A stretch of 64,000 nt of DNA from Antarcticimicrobium luteum (GTDB taxonomy: Bacteria > Pseudomonadota > Alphaproteobacteria > Rhodobacterales > Rhodobacteraceae), in NCBI RefSeq assembly GCF_004358185.1, contig NZ_SMUV01000064.1, positions 85,116 through 149,115 on the forward strand, read 5' to 3'. This document shows, piece by piece, positions 25,387-34,257 of the stretch (positions within the stretch are counted from its first letter, which is position 1; every line of letters begins with the position of its first letter). A program made the position numbers and the translations under genes. The notes beneath the pieces were generated by a model that was not told where the DNA came from, did not search any database, and saw nothing but the letters and a program-made list of their open reading frames with translations.

Positions 25387-26457
25387 TTACTGGGCTGCTT
25401 TGACGCGGTCCAGCACACCACCTTCGATGGCCTCCAGACCGGCGGGAACCGGCGGATACCACTTGATGTTGTCCAGCGCTTCCGGCGGGAAGCTGGCCTG
25501 GTAGCGCGCCTTGAGGTCGGCGGCGGCAAACTCGTCGGCGCCCTTGGAGGCGGTGAAGTTGCCGGCGGCCTCGGTGATCATGGCGGCGATCTCGGGGCGC
25601 ATCACAAAGTTGATCCAGGCATAGGCGGCATCATCGGCGCGGCCCTTGGCCGGCAGGGCAAAGGTGTCGACCCAGCCCAGCGCACCCGAAGCCGGGGCGA
25701 CAAAGGTGATGTCGGGGTTGTCGGCGTTCAGTTTCCAGCCGCCGGTGTCCCAGGCCATCGCGGCCACGGTTTCGCCCGACCGCATCAGGCCCATCAGCTC
25801 GTCGCCGCCGCCCCAATAGGTCTTAACGTTGGGCTTGCAGTCGACCAGCTTGGCCTCGACCTTGTCCATGACCTCTTTGTAGGCGGCCTCGTCGCCATAG
25901 GCGGCGAAGGGGTCCATGCCCATGGCAAAGGCGAAACCGATCAGCGTCGGACGCTTGAGCCGGTAGGAAACCTTGCCTGCCACGTCGGCGCCGCACAGGT
26001 CGGTGTAATCCTTGACCGACGGCGCCTTGCTGGTGTCGACCACCAGGCCCGAGGTGCCCCAGACATGCGGCACACCATAGATTTCGCCGCCGACGGTGGT
26101 GTTGGCCTTGGTGGCCGCCAGCATCGAGGGGATGAACAGCGCAGCGTCGATTTTGGACAGGTCGATCGGCTTGTAGATGCCGAACTCGGCCTGCGGGCCG
26201 GCGATCCGGTCCTGGCTGGGTTGGGCAAGGTCAAAGCCGCCGCCGCCGGTGGCGCGCAGCTTGGCGATCATCTCTTCGTTGTTCGACTTGGTGACCTCGA
26301 CGGTGTGGCCGGTCTCTTCCTCGAATTTGGCCACCACGTTCTCGGGGGCGTAACCGCCCCAGGTCAGCAGGCGCAGGGTATCAGCGGATGCCGGCGTCGT
26401 GCCGCAGGCAAAGGCGATCGTAAGGGCGGAGCAGACCGCCGTGGCAACATGTTTCAT
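25387..26457 (-). CDS. ABC importer periplasmic binding protein, PotD/PotF-like
   Basis: Solute receptor of 356 aa with a signal peptide (MKHVATAVCSALTIAFACG...PASA). The mature N-terminus is DTLRLLTWGGYAPENVVAKFEEETG, the standard opening of spermidine/putrescine-type (family 1) receptors. Other family segments are GVPHVWGTSGLVVDTSK, the AMAWDTGGW region and the C-terminal WYPPVPAGLEAIE. It is the first gene of the importer operon. The true substrate is open, since this family also takes up amino acids and other small organic ions; position next to the gentisate genes does not prove an aromatic substrate. Confidence 0.9.
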   Translation of the reverse strand: MKHVATAVCSALTIAFACGTTPASADTLRLLTWGGYAPENVVAKFEEETGHTVEVTKSNNEEMIAKLRATGGGGFDLAQPSQDRIAGPQAEFGIYKPIDLSKIDAALFIPSMLAATKANTTVGGEIYGVPHVWGTSGLVVDTSKAPSVKDYTDLCGADVAGKVSYRLKRPTLIGFAFAMGMDPFAAYGDEAAYKEVMDKVEAKLVDCKPNVKTYWGGGDELMGLMRSGETVAAMAWDTGGWKLNADNPDITFVAPASGALGWVDTFALPAKGRADDAAYAWINFVMRPEIAAMITEAAGNFTASKGADEFAAADLKARYQASFPPEALDNIKWYPPVPAGLEAIEGGVLDRVKAAQ

Positions 26458-26469
26458 CGTACTTTCCCA

Positions 26470-26547
26470 GTGAAACGTTTCGGATTAACGGTGGCGGAAG
26501 ATTCGGCGAAAAACCCTTTTATGTCAATGGGATAATAAAAGTTTCAC
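26470..26547 (-). promoter_or_regulatory. Putative promoter of the ABC importer flanked by GTGAAAC/GTTTCAC boxes
   Basis: Upstream of the binding-protein gene, GTGAAAC lies at 26470-26476 and its inverse GTTTCAC at 26541-26547. The first box continues into the palindrome GAAACGTTTC (26472-26481). Between the boxes, the minus strand carries TTGACA at 26527-26522, a good -35 element, but no convincing -10 at 17 bp. The boxes could be operator half-sites. The remaining intergenic DNA to 26747 holds no gene. Confidence 0.4.
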
Positions 26548-26747
26548 ATTACATGGCGCGGCATTTCAAGCCGTGCCAGACGGGCTGACGCAACACAGCG
26601 GGCCGGCGCGCAAACGCGCGCGGCACTCAGAGTTTCCCTGATATCCGGCCCATATGTCAAGATAATGACAGAGACGTGATGGATTGGAAAAATCCTTTCA
26701 CGAATGGTCGTGCGACCGGGATCCGGCCGGGGCCGGCGGCGCCCGGT

Positions 26748-27527
26748 TCAGGCGGTCAGCCCGCCATCGACCCGCAGCTCGACCCCGGTGACGAAGCCGG
26801 CCTCGTCCGAGGCGAGGTAGAGCGCGGCATTGGCAACGTCCCAGGCGGTGCCCTGGCGGCCCATCGGAACCATCGCGGCGCGTTTTGCGGCCAGCTCCTC
26901 CGGGTCGGTCTGCCCGTCGACAAAGGCCGTCACGTGCGGGGTCTCGATCACCCCCGGCAGGATCGCGTTGGCGCGCACGCCATGGGCGGCGTTTTCGCGG
27001 GCCACCGACCGGGCAAGCCGGATCAGCGCCATCTTGGACACCTCGTAGGAGAGATAGCTGTAGGGCGCCGAATAGACCGCGGCCAGCGAGGAGACATAGA
27101 TATAGGCGCCGCTGCCCTGATCGCGCATCGCCGGCAGGGTGGCGCGGGTGAGGCGCATCGCGGCGTTGAGGTTGATCTCGAAGATCCGCGCCCAGTCCTC
27201 GTCGCTGGTCTCCAGAATGCCGCCCGGCGCGCTGATGCCGACGTTGTAATCCAGGATGTCGATGCCGCCCCAGTGCCGTCGCATCGCCTCCATCACCGCC
27301 GCGCCGGTCCCGGGGGCGGTGACATCGGCCTCGAGGGTCTCGGCGGCGCCGCCCCCGGCGCGGATCAGCTGCGCGGTCTCGTCCGCCGCCGCCGCGTCGC
27401 GGTCAACGCAGAGCACCCGCGCCCCTTCCTGGGCAAAACGGACCGCCGTCGCCTTGCCGTTGCCCCAGCCCGGCCCGACCGAACCCGCGCCGATGATCGC
27501 GGCACGCTTGCCCGCGAGCCGGGTCAA
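26748..27527 (-). CDS. Short-chain dehydrogenase/reductase (SDR)
   Basis: NAD(P)-dependent oxidoreductase of 259 aa, last gene of the IclR/ThDP/TRAP operon. The cofactor motif is IIGAGSVGPGWGNGKA, a variant of TGxxxGxG. Asp at the end of the second strand (LCVDRDA) favours NAD. The NxG motif is NVGIS, the catalytic Ser is in YVSSLAA and the YxxxK motif is YEVSK. The best start is TTG 27527: its TTGA overlaps the dctM stop, AGGTG lies upstream, and the Rossmann fold begins eight residues later. No ATG in this frame is suitably placed. The substrate is unknown, probably an alcohol or hydroxy acid formed from the imported compound. Confidence 0.87.
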   Translation of the reverse strand: MTRLAGKRAAIIGAGSVGPGWGNGKATAVRFAQEGARVLCVDRDAAAADETAQLIRAGGGAAETLEADVTAPGTGAAVMEAMRRHWGGIDILDYNVGISAPGGILETSDEDWARIFEINLNAAMRLTRATLPAMRDQGSGAYIYVSSLAAVYSAPYSYLSYEVSKMALIRLARSVARENAAHGVRANAILPGVIETPHVTAFVDGQTDPEELAAKRAAMVPMGRQGTAWDVANAALYLASDEAGFVTGVELRVDGGLTA

Positions 27528-28891
27528 TCGCTCAGCACCTGGTGGGGCAGCCACATGGCGATGTCGGGCTGCCAGATCAGGATGAACAGGACCGCCACCT
27601 GCACCAGCACAAAGGGGACGATACCGCGATAGATCTGGCGCATCGACACCAGATCGCCCGCCGCCCCCTTCATGTAGAACAGCGCAAAGCCGAACGGCGG
27701 GGTCAGGAAAGAGGTCTGCAGGTTGACCGCCACCAGGATGGTGAACCAATAGACCAGATCCGCCTTGGGAATATGCGTGCCCAGGTCCATCAGGTTCACG
27801 ATCGGGGCGAAAATCGGCAGCAGGATCAGCGTGATCTCGATCCAGTCGAAGAAAAAGCCCATGATGAACACCATCGCCATCATCGCGAACAGCAGCCCCC
27901 AGTCGCCCAAGGCCATGCTGCGCGCCAGATCGATGATGAAATCGTCACCGCCGATCTTGCGGAACACATAGGAAAAGGCGGTGGCGGCGGCGAAGATGAA
28001 GAACAGCAGCGCGATGGTGCGCAGCGAGCTGTCGGTCGCCTCGCCCAGCACATCCAGCGACAGCCGGCCGCGCACCAGTCCCAGCAGCAGCGCGGCAAAG
28101 GCGCCGACGCCTGCGGCCTCGGTCGGGCTGGCAAAGCCGCCGATGATCGAGCCCAGCACCGCGACGATCAGGATCAGCGGGAAAGAGACCGAGAGCACCG
28201 CCTCGCGCCACAGTCCCTTGCGATCCTCGGAGCTGAGCGCGCCGGCGGCGGGCGTCTCGCCCGGGCGCAGCATCGCGCGCAGCACCAGATAGACCAGATA
28301 GACCCCGGCCAGGAACAGCCCGGGCAGAAAGGCCGCGACAAAGACCTTGGCCAGGTTGAGCGACAGCAGATCGCTCATGAACACCAGCATCACCGAGGGC
28401 GGGATCAGGATGCCCAGCGTGCCGGCGCTGGCCACGGTGCCGGTCGCCAGCGCCGGGGAATAGCCCGCCCGCAGCATCGTCGGCAACGCCATCACCGTCA
28501 GCATCACCACCGAGGCGCCGATGATGCCGGTGGCGGCGGCCAGGATCGTGCCCATCAGCACCACGGCAAGGGCCAGCCCGCCGGGCACCCGCGACAGCAG
28601 CTTTTGCAGGGTCATCAGCAGATCCTCGGCGATCCGCGTCTTTTCCATCACCACGCCCATGAAGATGAACATCGGCGCCGCCACCAGCACCGCGTTGTCG
28701 ATCACCCCGCCGTAGATGCGGGTGGGGATCAGCGAGAAATGCACGAACCGCATCTCGCCCAGGGCCATGGCGATCACCGCAAAGATCAGGGTGATGGCGC
28801 AGAGCACCACCGGGACGGGCAGGGCGGTGAACAGCCCTGCGATCAGGGCCAGGAACATCAGCCCGGGAAGGATCTCGCTCAACGTTTCCAT
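27524..28891 (-). CDS. TRAP transporter large permease (DctM)
   Basis: Large membrane subunit of 455 aa with about twelve hydrophobic helices. Family segments include IYGGVIDNAVLVAAPMFIFMGVVMEK, the ATGIIGASVVMLTVMALP hairpin region, GTLGILIPPSVMLVF and the C-terminal FLTPPFGFALFYMKG. It is the ion-coupled transport channel working with DctQ and the periplasmic receptor. The start ATG 28891 lies inside the end of dctQ (13-bp overlap). The C-terminal TGA overlaps the TTG of the SDR gene. Confidence 0.92.
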   Translation of the reverse strand: METLSEILPGLMFLALIAGLFTALPVPVVLCAITLIFAVIAMALGEMRFVHFSLIPTRIYGGVIDNAVLVAAPMFIFMGVVMEKTRIAEDLLMTLQKLLSRVPGGLALAVVLMGTILAAATGIIGASVVMLTVMALPTMLRAGYSPALATGTVASAGTLGILIPPSVMLVFMSDLLSLNLAKVFVAAFLPGLFLAGVYLVYLVLRAMLRPGETPAAGALSSEDRKGLWREAVLSVSFPLILIVAVLGSIIGGFASPTEAAGVGAFAALLLGLVRGRLSLDVLGEATDSSLRTIALLFFIFAAATAFSYVFRKIGGDDFIIDLARSMALGDWGLLFAMMAMVFIMGFFFDWIEITLILLPIFAPIVNLMDLGTHIPKADLVYWFTILVAVNLQTSFLTPPFGFALFYMKGAAGDLVSMRQIYRGIVPFVLVQVAVLFILIWQPDIAMWLPHQVLSD

Positions 28892-29430
28892 AGGCCCCGC
28901 TCGATGAATGGTGTTTGCACAAGGTCGGGCCGCCGCAGCACCGCCAGGATGCGCAGCGCCACTGCCACGCATCCGGCGATGGTCAGCAGCGCCGAGATCG
29001 GGACCACGGATTTGATGATCCAGCGATAGGGCAGGCCGCGCCCGCCATTGGCGCCCTCGCCGCGGACAAAGGCGCGCTCGGCGAACTCATAGCCGTACCA
29101 GACGATAAAGCCGAAGAACGGGATGACCAGCAGCAGCAGGACCCAGAACTCCAGCCACAGCCGGAACCGGTCGCTCATCCTGTGGGCCAGCACGTCGATA
29201 CGCACATGGGCGTTGCGCGTGTAGGCATAGCCAAAGGCAAAGACCGCGATCACCCCGTGGATGTGCCATTCCAGTTCCTGCAGCAGGAACGAGCCGGTGG
29301 CAAAGAACTTGCGCCCGATCACGTCGTAGATGATCACGAAGACCAGCACGAAGATCAGGACCGCGGCGATCCTCGCCGCCCCGTCGCAGATGCGTGTCAG
29401 CCCGGCGGCCAGTTTCAACCCAGCCTGCAT
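28879..29430 (-). CDS. TRAP transporter small permease (DctQ)
   Basis: 183-aa four-helix membrane subunit. Typical features are IFVLVFVIIYDVIGRKFFATGSFLLQELEWH, where the polar EW pair is conserved, and FAFGYAYTRNAHVRIDVLAHRMSDR. ATG 29430 has AAAGGGGGGAGG upstream. It overlaps dctM by 13 bp. A GC-rich hairpin separates it from the receptor gene. Confidence 0.9.
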   Translation of the reverse strand: MQAGLKLAAGLTRICDGAARIAAVLIFVLVFVIIYDVIGRKFFATGSFLLQELEWHIHGVIAVFAFGYAYTRNAHVRIDVLAHRMSDRFRLWLEFWVLLLLVIPFFGFIVWYGYEFAERAFVRGEGANGGRGLPYRWIIKSVVPISALLTIAGCVAVALRILAVLRRPDLVQTPFIERGLWKR

Positions 29431-29452
29431 GTCGCCTCCCCCCTTTGTTGGT

Positions 29453-29482
29453 GGTCCGGGCCGCCTCCCTGCGGCCCGGACC
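29453..29482 (-). promoter_or_regulatory. Intercistronic hairpin between TRAP receptor and DctQ genes
   Basis: Perfect 12-bp stem (GGTCCGGGCCGC / GCGGCCCGGACC) with a 6-base loop, 16 bp after the dctP stop. No U-run follows. It sits in the same relative place as the hairpin at 25338 in the ABC operon, directly after the periplasmic receptor gene. Confidence 0.7.
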
Positions 29483-29498
29483 GGTTGCTGCGATCCGC

Positions 29499-30527
29499 CT
29501 ACTTCAGGTAGCCGATTTCCTTCCACTGGGCATAGTTTTCACGGAAGGACTGGATGCTGTCCCAGGTGCGCTTGAAATCCGCGTCGGCGGCGGATTTCTC
29601 GGCAGCAACCTCCTGCCAGGCGCTTTCATAGGCGGCCATGATCGCGTCGGGCCAGCGGTGGACCTGCACGCCGTTCTCGGCCTGCATCTTGGCCAGCGGC
29701 TCCATCTGGACCGCCTCGCCCTCGGCCATGGTGCGCAGCACCTGCGCCTCGCAGGCGGTTTCGATGATTGTGCGCTCCTGCTCGGTCAGGGCGTTCCAGG
29801 TGTCCATGTTGATGATCACGCTGAGAAAGCTGGTCTGCTGGTGCCAGCCGGGGAAATAGTAGTGCTTGGCGTGCTCGTACATCCCCACCATGTTGTCGAG
29901 AAAGGGAAATCCCAGCTCGGCGCTGTCGATGGCGCCGGTGTTCAGTGCAGACATGGTGTCGGCCAGACCCATCGACTGCGCCTCGACCCCCAGCTTGCCC
30001 ATCACGCTGGCGCCGAGACCGAAGAAGCGCATTTTCTTGCCCTTGAGGTCATCGACGGTCTTGATCTCGTCGCGGAACCACCCCGAGGCCTCGGGCACCA
30101 GCGTGCTGCAATGCACGGTCTTGATGCCATAGGGTTCGGTGATCTCGGCCCACAACTGCTCGCCGCCGCCGTAGTACCACCAGGCGGCGTATTCCTTGAT
30201 GTCGGGTCCGAAGGGAAAGGTGGTGAACAGCGGCGCCGAGGGCACCACACCCTCGGCAAAGCCGATGGAATACCACGACGACTCGACCGCGCCGGTTGAG
30301 ACCGAATCCCAGACCTCGCCGGTCGAGACGATCTCGCCGGGGTTCTTGACGTCGAAGTGGATGCCGCCGGCGGTCAGCGCATCGACCTTGGCGGAGATGT
30401 CCCAGGCCGGCTTGCCCAGCAGTGGCAGCGTCTGCGGGAAAATCGCCTGCATCTCGATATCCCGCGCGGTGGCCGTCGTGCCCAGCAGCGCCGCGGCGCA
30501 GACTGATATGACGAATTTCGCTTTCAT
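29499..30527 (-). CDS. TRAP transporter substrate-binding protein, TakP-like subgroup
   Basis: Periplasmic receptor of 342 aa with signal peptide MKAKFVISVCAAALLGTTATA. The mature chain has MQAIFPQTLPLLG, AWWYYGGGEQLWAE, the GLGASVMGKLGVEAQSM loop and WNALTEQERTIIETACE. The WWYYGGG-LW segment resembles receptors of the 2-oxo acid (TakP) subgroup, which fits the 2-oxo acid dehydrogenase E1-like enzymes upstream, but substrate assignment is inference. AGGGAGGAAAG precedes the ATG. It lies 27 bp after the ThDP enzyme gene in the same operon. Confidence 0.9.
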   Translation of the reverse strand: MKAKFVISVCAAALLGTTATARDIEMQAIFPQTLPLLGKPAWDISAKVDALTAGGIHFDVKNPGEIVSTGEVWDSVSTGAVESSWYSIGFAEGVVPSAPLFTTFPFGPDIKEYAAWWYYGGGEQLWAEITEPYGIKTVHCSTLVPEASGWFRDEIKTVDDLKGKKMRFFGLGASVMGKLGVEAQSMGLADTMSALNTGAIDSAELGFPFLDNMVGMYEHAKHYYFPGWHQQTSFLSVIINMDTWNALTEQERTIIETACEAQVLRTMAEGEAVQMEPLAKMQAENGVQVHRWPDAIMAAYESAWQEVAAEKSAADADFKRTWDSIQSFRENYAQWKEIGYLK

Positions 30528-30554
30528 GACTTTCCTCCCTGAAATTTCGCGTGT

Positions 30555-32288
30555 TCAGGCCACGCGATCGCCTTTCCTGACCTGAACGGTCCGGTTGTCG
30601 ACGGCGGGCAGCATCTTGCCCGGGTCTCTGGTGACCATCACGTCAATGACGCTTGGCCGGTTGCGTTCCGCGAATGCGGCCTTCAACGCGCCGGCCAGCT
30701 CCTCCGGCTTTTCGACGCGAATCCCGTGGCAGCCCATCGCATTGGCGAGCGCCGCGTAGTCGGTTTCGGCAAGGTCCGAACTTTGATAGTTGCCCTCGCC
30801 ATACATCAGGTGTTGCAGCGCCTTGACATAGCCAGAGGCGGCATTGTTCACCACGATCACCGTCAGGCCCAGACCCATCCGCCGGGCGGTCTCCAGCTCG
30901 CCCAGCACCATGTTGAAGCCGCCGTCGCCGGTCAGCCCGACCACCACCGCGTCGGGCGCGGCAAGCTGGGCGCCCATCGCGCCGGGCAGGCCATAGCCGA
31001 TCGAGGCAAATCCGCGGTCGGGCACGAAGCTGCGCCGCGCGCGTTTTGAGTTGAACAGCAGCCCGCCCCAATGGGCGGCGAAACCGCCATCGGCGATCAG
31101 GTGGCCATCCTCGGGCAGGTGGGTGTTCAGCTCGGTGATCAGCCGGGCCATGTTGACGGGCGTTTCGTCGGAATAGAGCCGTTCGGCCGCCACCTCGTCA
31201 TGCCATATCTGCATTTTCGCGGGGATCTCGGCCAGGTAACCGGCGCGCGCGGCGCGCTGCTCGGCGGCGCTGGCGGTCAGCGCCTCGGTCAGATCGTTCA
31301 GCCCCTCGCGCGCATCGCCCCAGAGTTTGACAGTTGGCTCATAGGTGCGCCCCATCTCCTCGGCGACATTGTCCAGGTGAATGACCCTCTGGCCCTTCTG
31401 CGGGATGGTGAACCGCTTGGTGGCAATCTCGCCCAGCTTGCAGCCGGCCACGATGATACAGTCCGAGGCCGCGATCAGGTCGTTGGCGATGCGGTCATAG
31501 CGCCCGAACAGCCCCGCGCTCAGCGGCGATGTGCAGGCGATGGCGCCCTTGCCGGACATCGTATGCGCCACCGGTATGCCGTTCGCTTCGGCAAAGCGGG
31601 TGACCGCCGCGGTCGCGCCGCTGATATGGATGCCGCCGCCGCAGAGCAGGATCGGGCGCTCGGCCCCGGCGATCATATCGGCCGCCTTTGCCACGCTGCC
31701 CGCGTCTGGGCGGCAGCGCAGGGCGGGGGCGGCCTGATGCGCCGGGTCGACCTCGAAATCGTCGTCCCCGAAGCCCCAGAGCCCGTGGGCGATATCCTCG
31801 GGCACGTCCACCACCACCGGGCCGGGACGGCCGGAGGTGGCCAGCGCAAAGGCGCGGCGCATGATCTCGGGGATGCGCTGGATCGCCTCGATGCGCAGCA
31901 GCGCCTTGCAGGCAGGACGCAGGATGGCGACCTGGTCGGTCTCCTGTGTCATGTTCTTGCCGGCATGGTCGCGCTGGGCGTCGCCGACGATGGCGACCAG
32001 GGGACTGCCCGCGTTCAGCGCCTCGACCAGACCGGTCACCAGGTTGGTGGCCCCTGGCCCCAGCGTGGCGTCGACCAGCCCGACGCGCCCCGAGACCTTG
32101 GCATAGGCGTCGGCGGCGAAGACCGCGCAGCGTTCGTCGTTGATCAGGTTGTGGTTCAGCCCCAGCCGCCGCGCCGCGTCGTAGAACGGCAACAACTGAA
32201 AGCCGCCCATGCCGAACATCGGCCCGGCCCCGTGGGCCAGCAGCATCCGCACCAGCGCCTCGCCGCCTGTCATCTCGTTCGAACTCAT
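30555..32288 (-). CDS. Thiamine diphosphate-dependent enzyme, acetolactate synthase-like
   Basis: 577-aa three-domain ThDP enzyme of the acetolactate synthase/benzoylformate decarboxylase fold. Catalytic Glu52 is in INDERCAVFAADAYA. The central domain is visible at about 195-345. The ThDP/Mg motif runs from GDGGFN (454-459) to VVNN (480-482), with IGYGLPGAMGA before it. It is not clearly a true acetolactate synthase: no regulatory subunit gene is adjacent and it sits with catabolic genes. Likely activities are decarboxylation or ligation of a 2-oxo acid. The ATG overlaps the E1 beta stop as ATGA. Confidence 0.88.
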   Translation of the reverse strand: MSSNEMTGGEALVRMLLAHGAGPMFGMGGFQLLPFYDAARRLGLNHNLINDERCAVFAADAYAKVSGRVGLVDATLGPGATNLVTGLVEALNAGSPLVAIVGDAQRDHAGKNMTQETDQVAILRPACKALLRIEAIQRIPEIMRRAFALATSGRPGPVVVDVPEDIAHGLWGFGDDDFEVDPAHQAAPALRCRPDAGSVAKAADMIAGAERPILLCGGGIHISGATAAVTRFAEANGIPVAHTMSGKGAIACTSPLSAGLFGRYDRIANDLIAASDCIIVAGCKLGEIATKRFTIPQKGQRVIHLDNVAEEMGRTYEPTVKLWGDAREGLNDLTEALTASAAEQRAARAGYLAEIPAKMQIWHDEVAAERLYSDETPVNMARLITELNTHLPEDGHLIADGGFAAHWGGLLFNSKRARRSFVPDRGFASIGYGLPGAMGAQLAAPDAVVVGLTGDGGFNMVLGELETARRMGLGLTVIVVNNAASGYVKALQHLMYGEGNYQSSDLAETDYAALANAMGCHGIRVEKPEELAGALKAAFAERNRPSVIDVMVTRDPGKMLPAVDNRTVQVRKGDRVA

Positions 32289-33262
32289 GCCGGTTCCGCC
32301 TCCATCATCTTGTCCGCGGCCTCGGCGATCATCGCCGCCGTGACCCGCAATTTATCCTCAAGGTTCGGCGCGTAGGACACCAGCGACCGTGGCGCGCCCA
32401 GCCGCACCGGCGGCGCGGACAGCCGCGCCCCGCTCTGCGCCACCGTGGCCACCACCTCGGCGCCGAAGCCGCCGACCGCGACCGCCTCATGGGCGACGAT
32501 CAGCCGTCCGGTTTTCCTCACGCTGTCCAGAACCGCCCGCTTGTCCCAGGGCCAGAGGCTGATCAGGTCAATCACCTCGGCCGCGATGCCCCTGTCCGCC
32601 AGCGCCCCGGCGGCGGCCTCGGCCACGTTGGCGGTATCGGACCACGAGACGATGGTGACGTCCCCGCCGCTGCGCCGCAACCGCGCCTTGCCGAATTCCC
32701 CGCGCAGCGAGGTATCCACCTCGCCCTCCAGCGCCCAGATGTTCTTGTGCTCTAGATAGACCACCGGATCGTCGCAGGCGATGGCGGCGCGCATCATCGC
32801 ATAATTGTCCTGCGGCGTCGCTGGGCAGCAGACCACCAGCCCGGGAATATGGGCATACCACCCCTCCAGGCTCTGGCTGTGCTGCGCGGCCGAGCTGCGC
32901 CACATTCCCATCGGCTTGCGGATCACCATCGGTGCGCGGCTCTGGCCGCCGAACATGAACCGCGCCTTGGCGATCTGGTTGACCAGCTCGTCGGTGGCGC
33001 AGAGGGCAAAATCGGCGAACCGCATCTCGACGATGGGCCGGGTGCCGACCATCGCCGCGCCAAAGGCCGCGCCCATGATCGCCGCCTCGGAGATCGGCGC
33101 GTCGCTGATCCGTTTCGGCCCGAATTCCTCGACCAGCCCGGTGTATTGCTTGAACACCCCGCCGCGGCCCAGATCCTCGCCCACGCACCAGACGCGGTCG
33201 TCCTCGCGCATCGCCTCGGCCACCGCCAGCTTGGCCGCATCGGCATAGCTCATCACCGCCAT
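32285..33262 (-). CDS. 2-oxo acid/acetoin dehydrogenase E1 component, beta subunit
   Basis: 325-aa transketolase-like beta subunit. Family marks are AKLAVAEAMREDDRVWCVGEDLGRGGVFKQ, RISDAPISEAAIMGAAFGAAMVGTRPIVE and the C-terminal domain with WSDTANVAEAAAGALADRGI and VAHEAVAVGGFGAEV. The best start is ATG 33262 (GGAGG nine bases before), overlapping the E1 alpha stop as TGATG. With E1 alpha it would oxidatively decarboxylate a 2-oxo acid or cleave acetoin. No E2 or E3 gene is present in the operon. Confidence 0.9.
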   Translation of the reverse strand: MAVMSYADAAKLAVAEAMREDDRVWCVGEDLGRGGVFKQYTGLVEEFGPKRISDAPISEAAIMGAAFGAAMVGTRPIVEMRFADFALCATDELVNQIAKARFMFGGQSRAPMVIRKPMGMWRSSAAQHSQSLEGWYAHIPGLVVCCPATPQDNYAMMRAAIACDDPVVYLEHKNIWALEGEVDTSLRGEFGKARLRRSGGDVTIVSWSDTANVAEAAAGALADRGIAAEVIDLISLWPWDKRAVLDSVRKTGRLIVAHEAVAVGGFGAEVVATVAQSGARLSAPPVRLGAPRSLVSYAPNLEDKLRVTAAMIAEAADKMMEAEPA

Positions 33263-34257
33263 CAAAAGGCCTCCATCGCCGGCGAGCCGACGTCCTGCAC
33301 ATCGTCGAACACCGAGGCCTCGTCGGGCCAGGGGGCGGCCCTGGCCGCCTCCAGCGCCGCCGCCATCTCGTCCCGCGCGGCCTCGCGCACCGTGTTCAGT
33401 TCGGCGACCGAGAGCCCGGCCTCGAACAGCAACTCGCGCTGGCGGGCGATCGGGTCGCGCTCGGCCCTCATGCGCTCGGCCTCGCCCTCGGGGCGATAGG
33501 TGGCCGGGTCGAAATAGGTGTGACCGTCCAGCCGGTAGGTCAGCGCATGCAGGAACTCGGGCTGCCCGGTCTCGCGGATGCGGGCGGTGATCTCGGCGGC
33601 GACCTGGGCCAGTTCCTCGACATCGTTGCCGTCGATCTCGGTCACCCGCAGCCCCAGCGCGCGGGCGCGCCCGGCCACATTGCCCGAGGTCATCGCCGCG
33701 GTCAGGGTCGAGGCGGAATAGCGGTTGTCCTCGCAGACGAAGAGGATCGGCAGATCGAACACGCCGGCCCAGTTGAGCCCCTCCAGGAACGGCCCCCGGT
33801 TCGCCGCCCCGTCGCCGAAGAAACAGACCACCACCTGATCGCCGCCCAGCAGCTTGACCCCATGGGCGGCGCCAGCCGCGATGGTGATATTTGCGGACAC
33901 CACGCCGTTGGCGCCCAGCATGCCGACCCCGAAATCGGCGATATGCATCGAGCCGCCCTTGCCGCCGCAGCAGCCGCCGGCGCGGCCCAGCAGCTCTTTC
34001 ATCATCGCCTGCGGATCGGCGCCCTTGGCCAGCGTGTGGCCATGGCCGCGATGGGTCGAGGTGATGTAGTCGTCGCGCCGCAGCGACTCGATCAGTCCAA
34101 CCGCCACCGCCTCCTGCCCGATCGACAGGTGGATGGCGCCCAGTACCAGCCCCTCCTCGACCGCAGCGCGGCGCGCGGTTTCCTCAAAGGCGCGGATTCG
34201 CTCCATCAGGATCAGCCGGGCCAGCCCGGCCCGGGTGTCGAAATTGCGCAGGCTCAA
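33262..34257 (-). CDS. 2-oxo acid/acetoin dehydrogenase E1 component, alpha subunit
   Basis: 331-aa ThDP-binding alpha subunit. Motifs: LSIGQEAVAVGL, STHRGHGHTLAKG with the active-site histidines (about 69-74), GGKGGSMHIAD and the ThDP motif GDG (148-150) to EDNRYS (176-181). The start is TTG 34257, overlapping the iclR stop as TTGA, with GGGAGGAG six bases upstream; there is no ATG before residue 18. It resembles acetoin dehydrogenase AcoA and short PDH alpha subunits in length. Confidence 0.9.
   Translation of the reverse strand: MSLRNFDTRAGLARLILMERIRAFEETARRAAVEEGLVLGAIHLSIGQEAVAVGLIESLRRDDYITSTHRGHGHTLAKGADPQAMMKELLGRAGGCCGGKGGSMHIADFGVGMLGANGVVSANITIAAGAAHGVKLLGGDQVVVCFFGDGAANRGPFLEGLNWAGVFDLPILFVCEDNRYSASTLTAAMTSGNVAGRARALGLRVTEIDGNDVEELAQVAAEITARIRETGQPEFLHALTYRLDGHTYFDPATYRPEGEAERMRAERDPIARQRELLFEAGLSVAELNTVREAARDEMAAALEAARAAPWPDEASVFDDVQDVGSPAMEAF

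Noticed and set aside
26522..26660. Two TTGACA hexamers on the minus strand upstream of the ABC importer
   Set aside because: Neither has a convincing -10 element at 16-18 bp; only the nearer one is mentioned as a possible -35.
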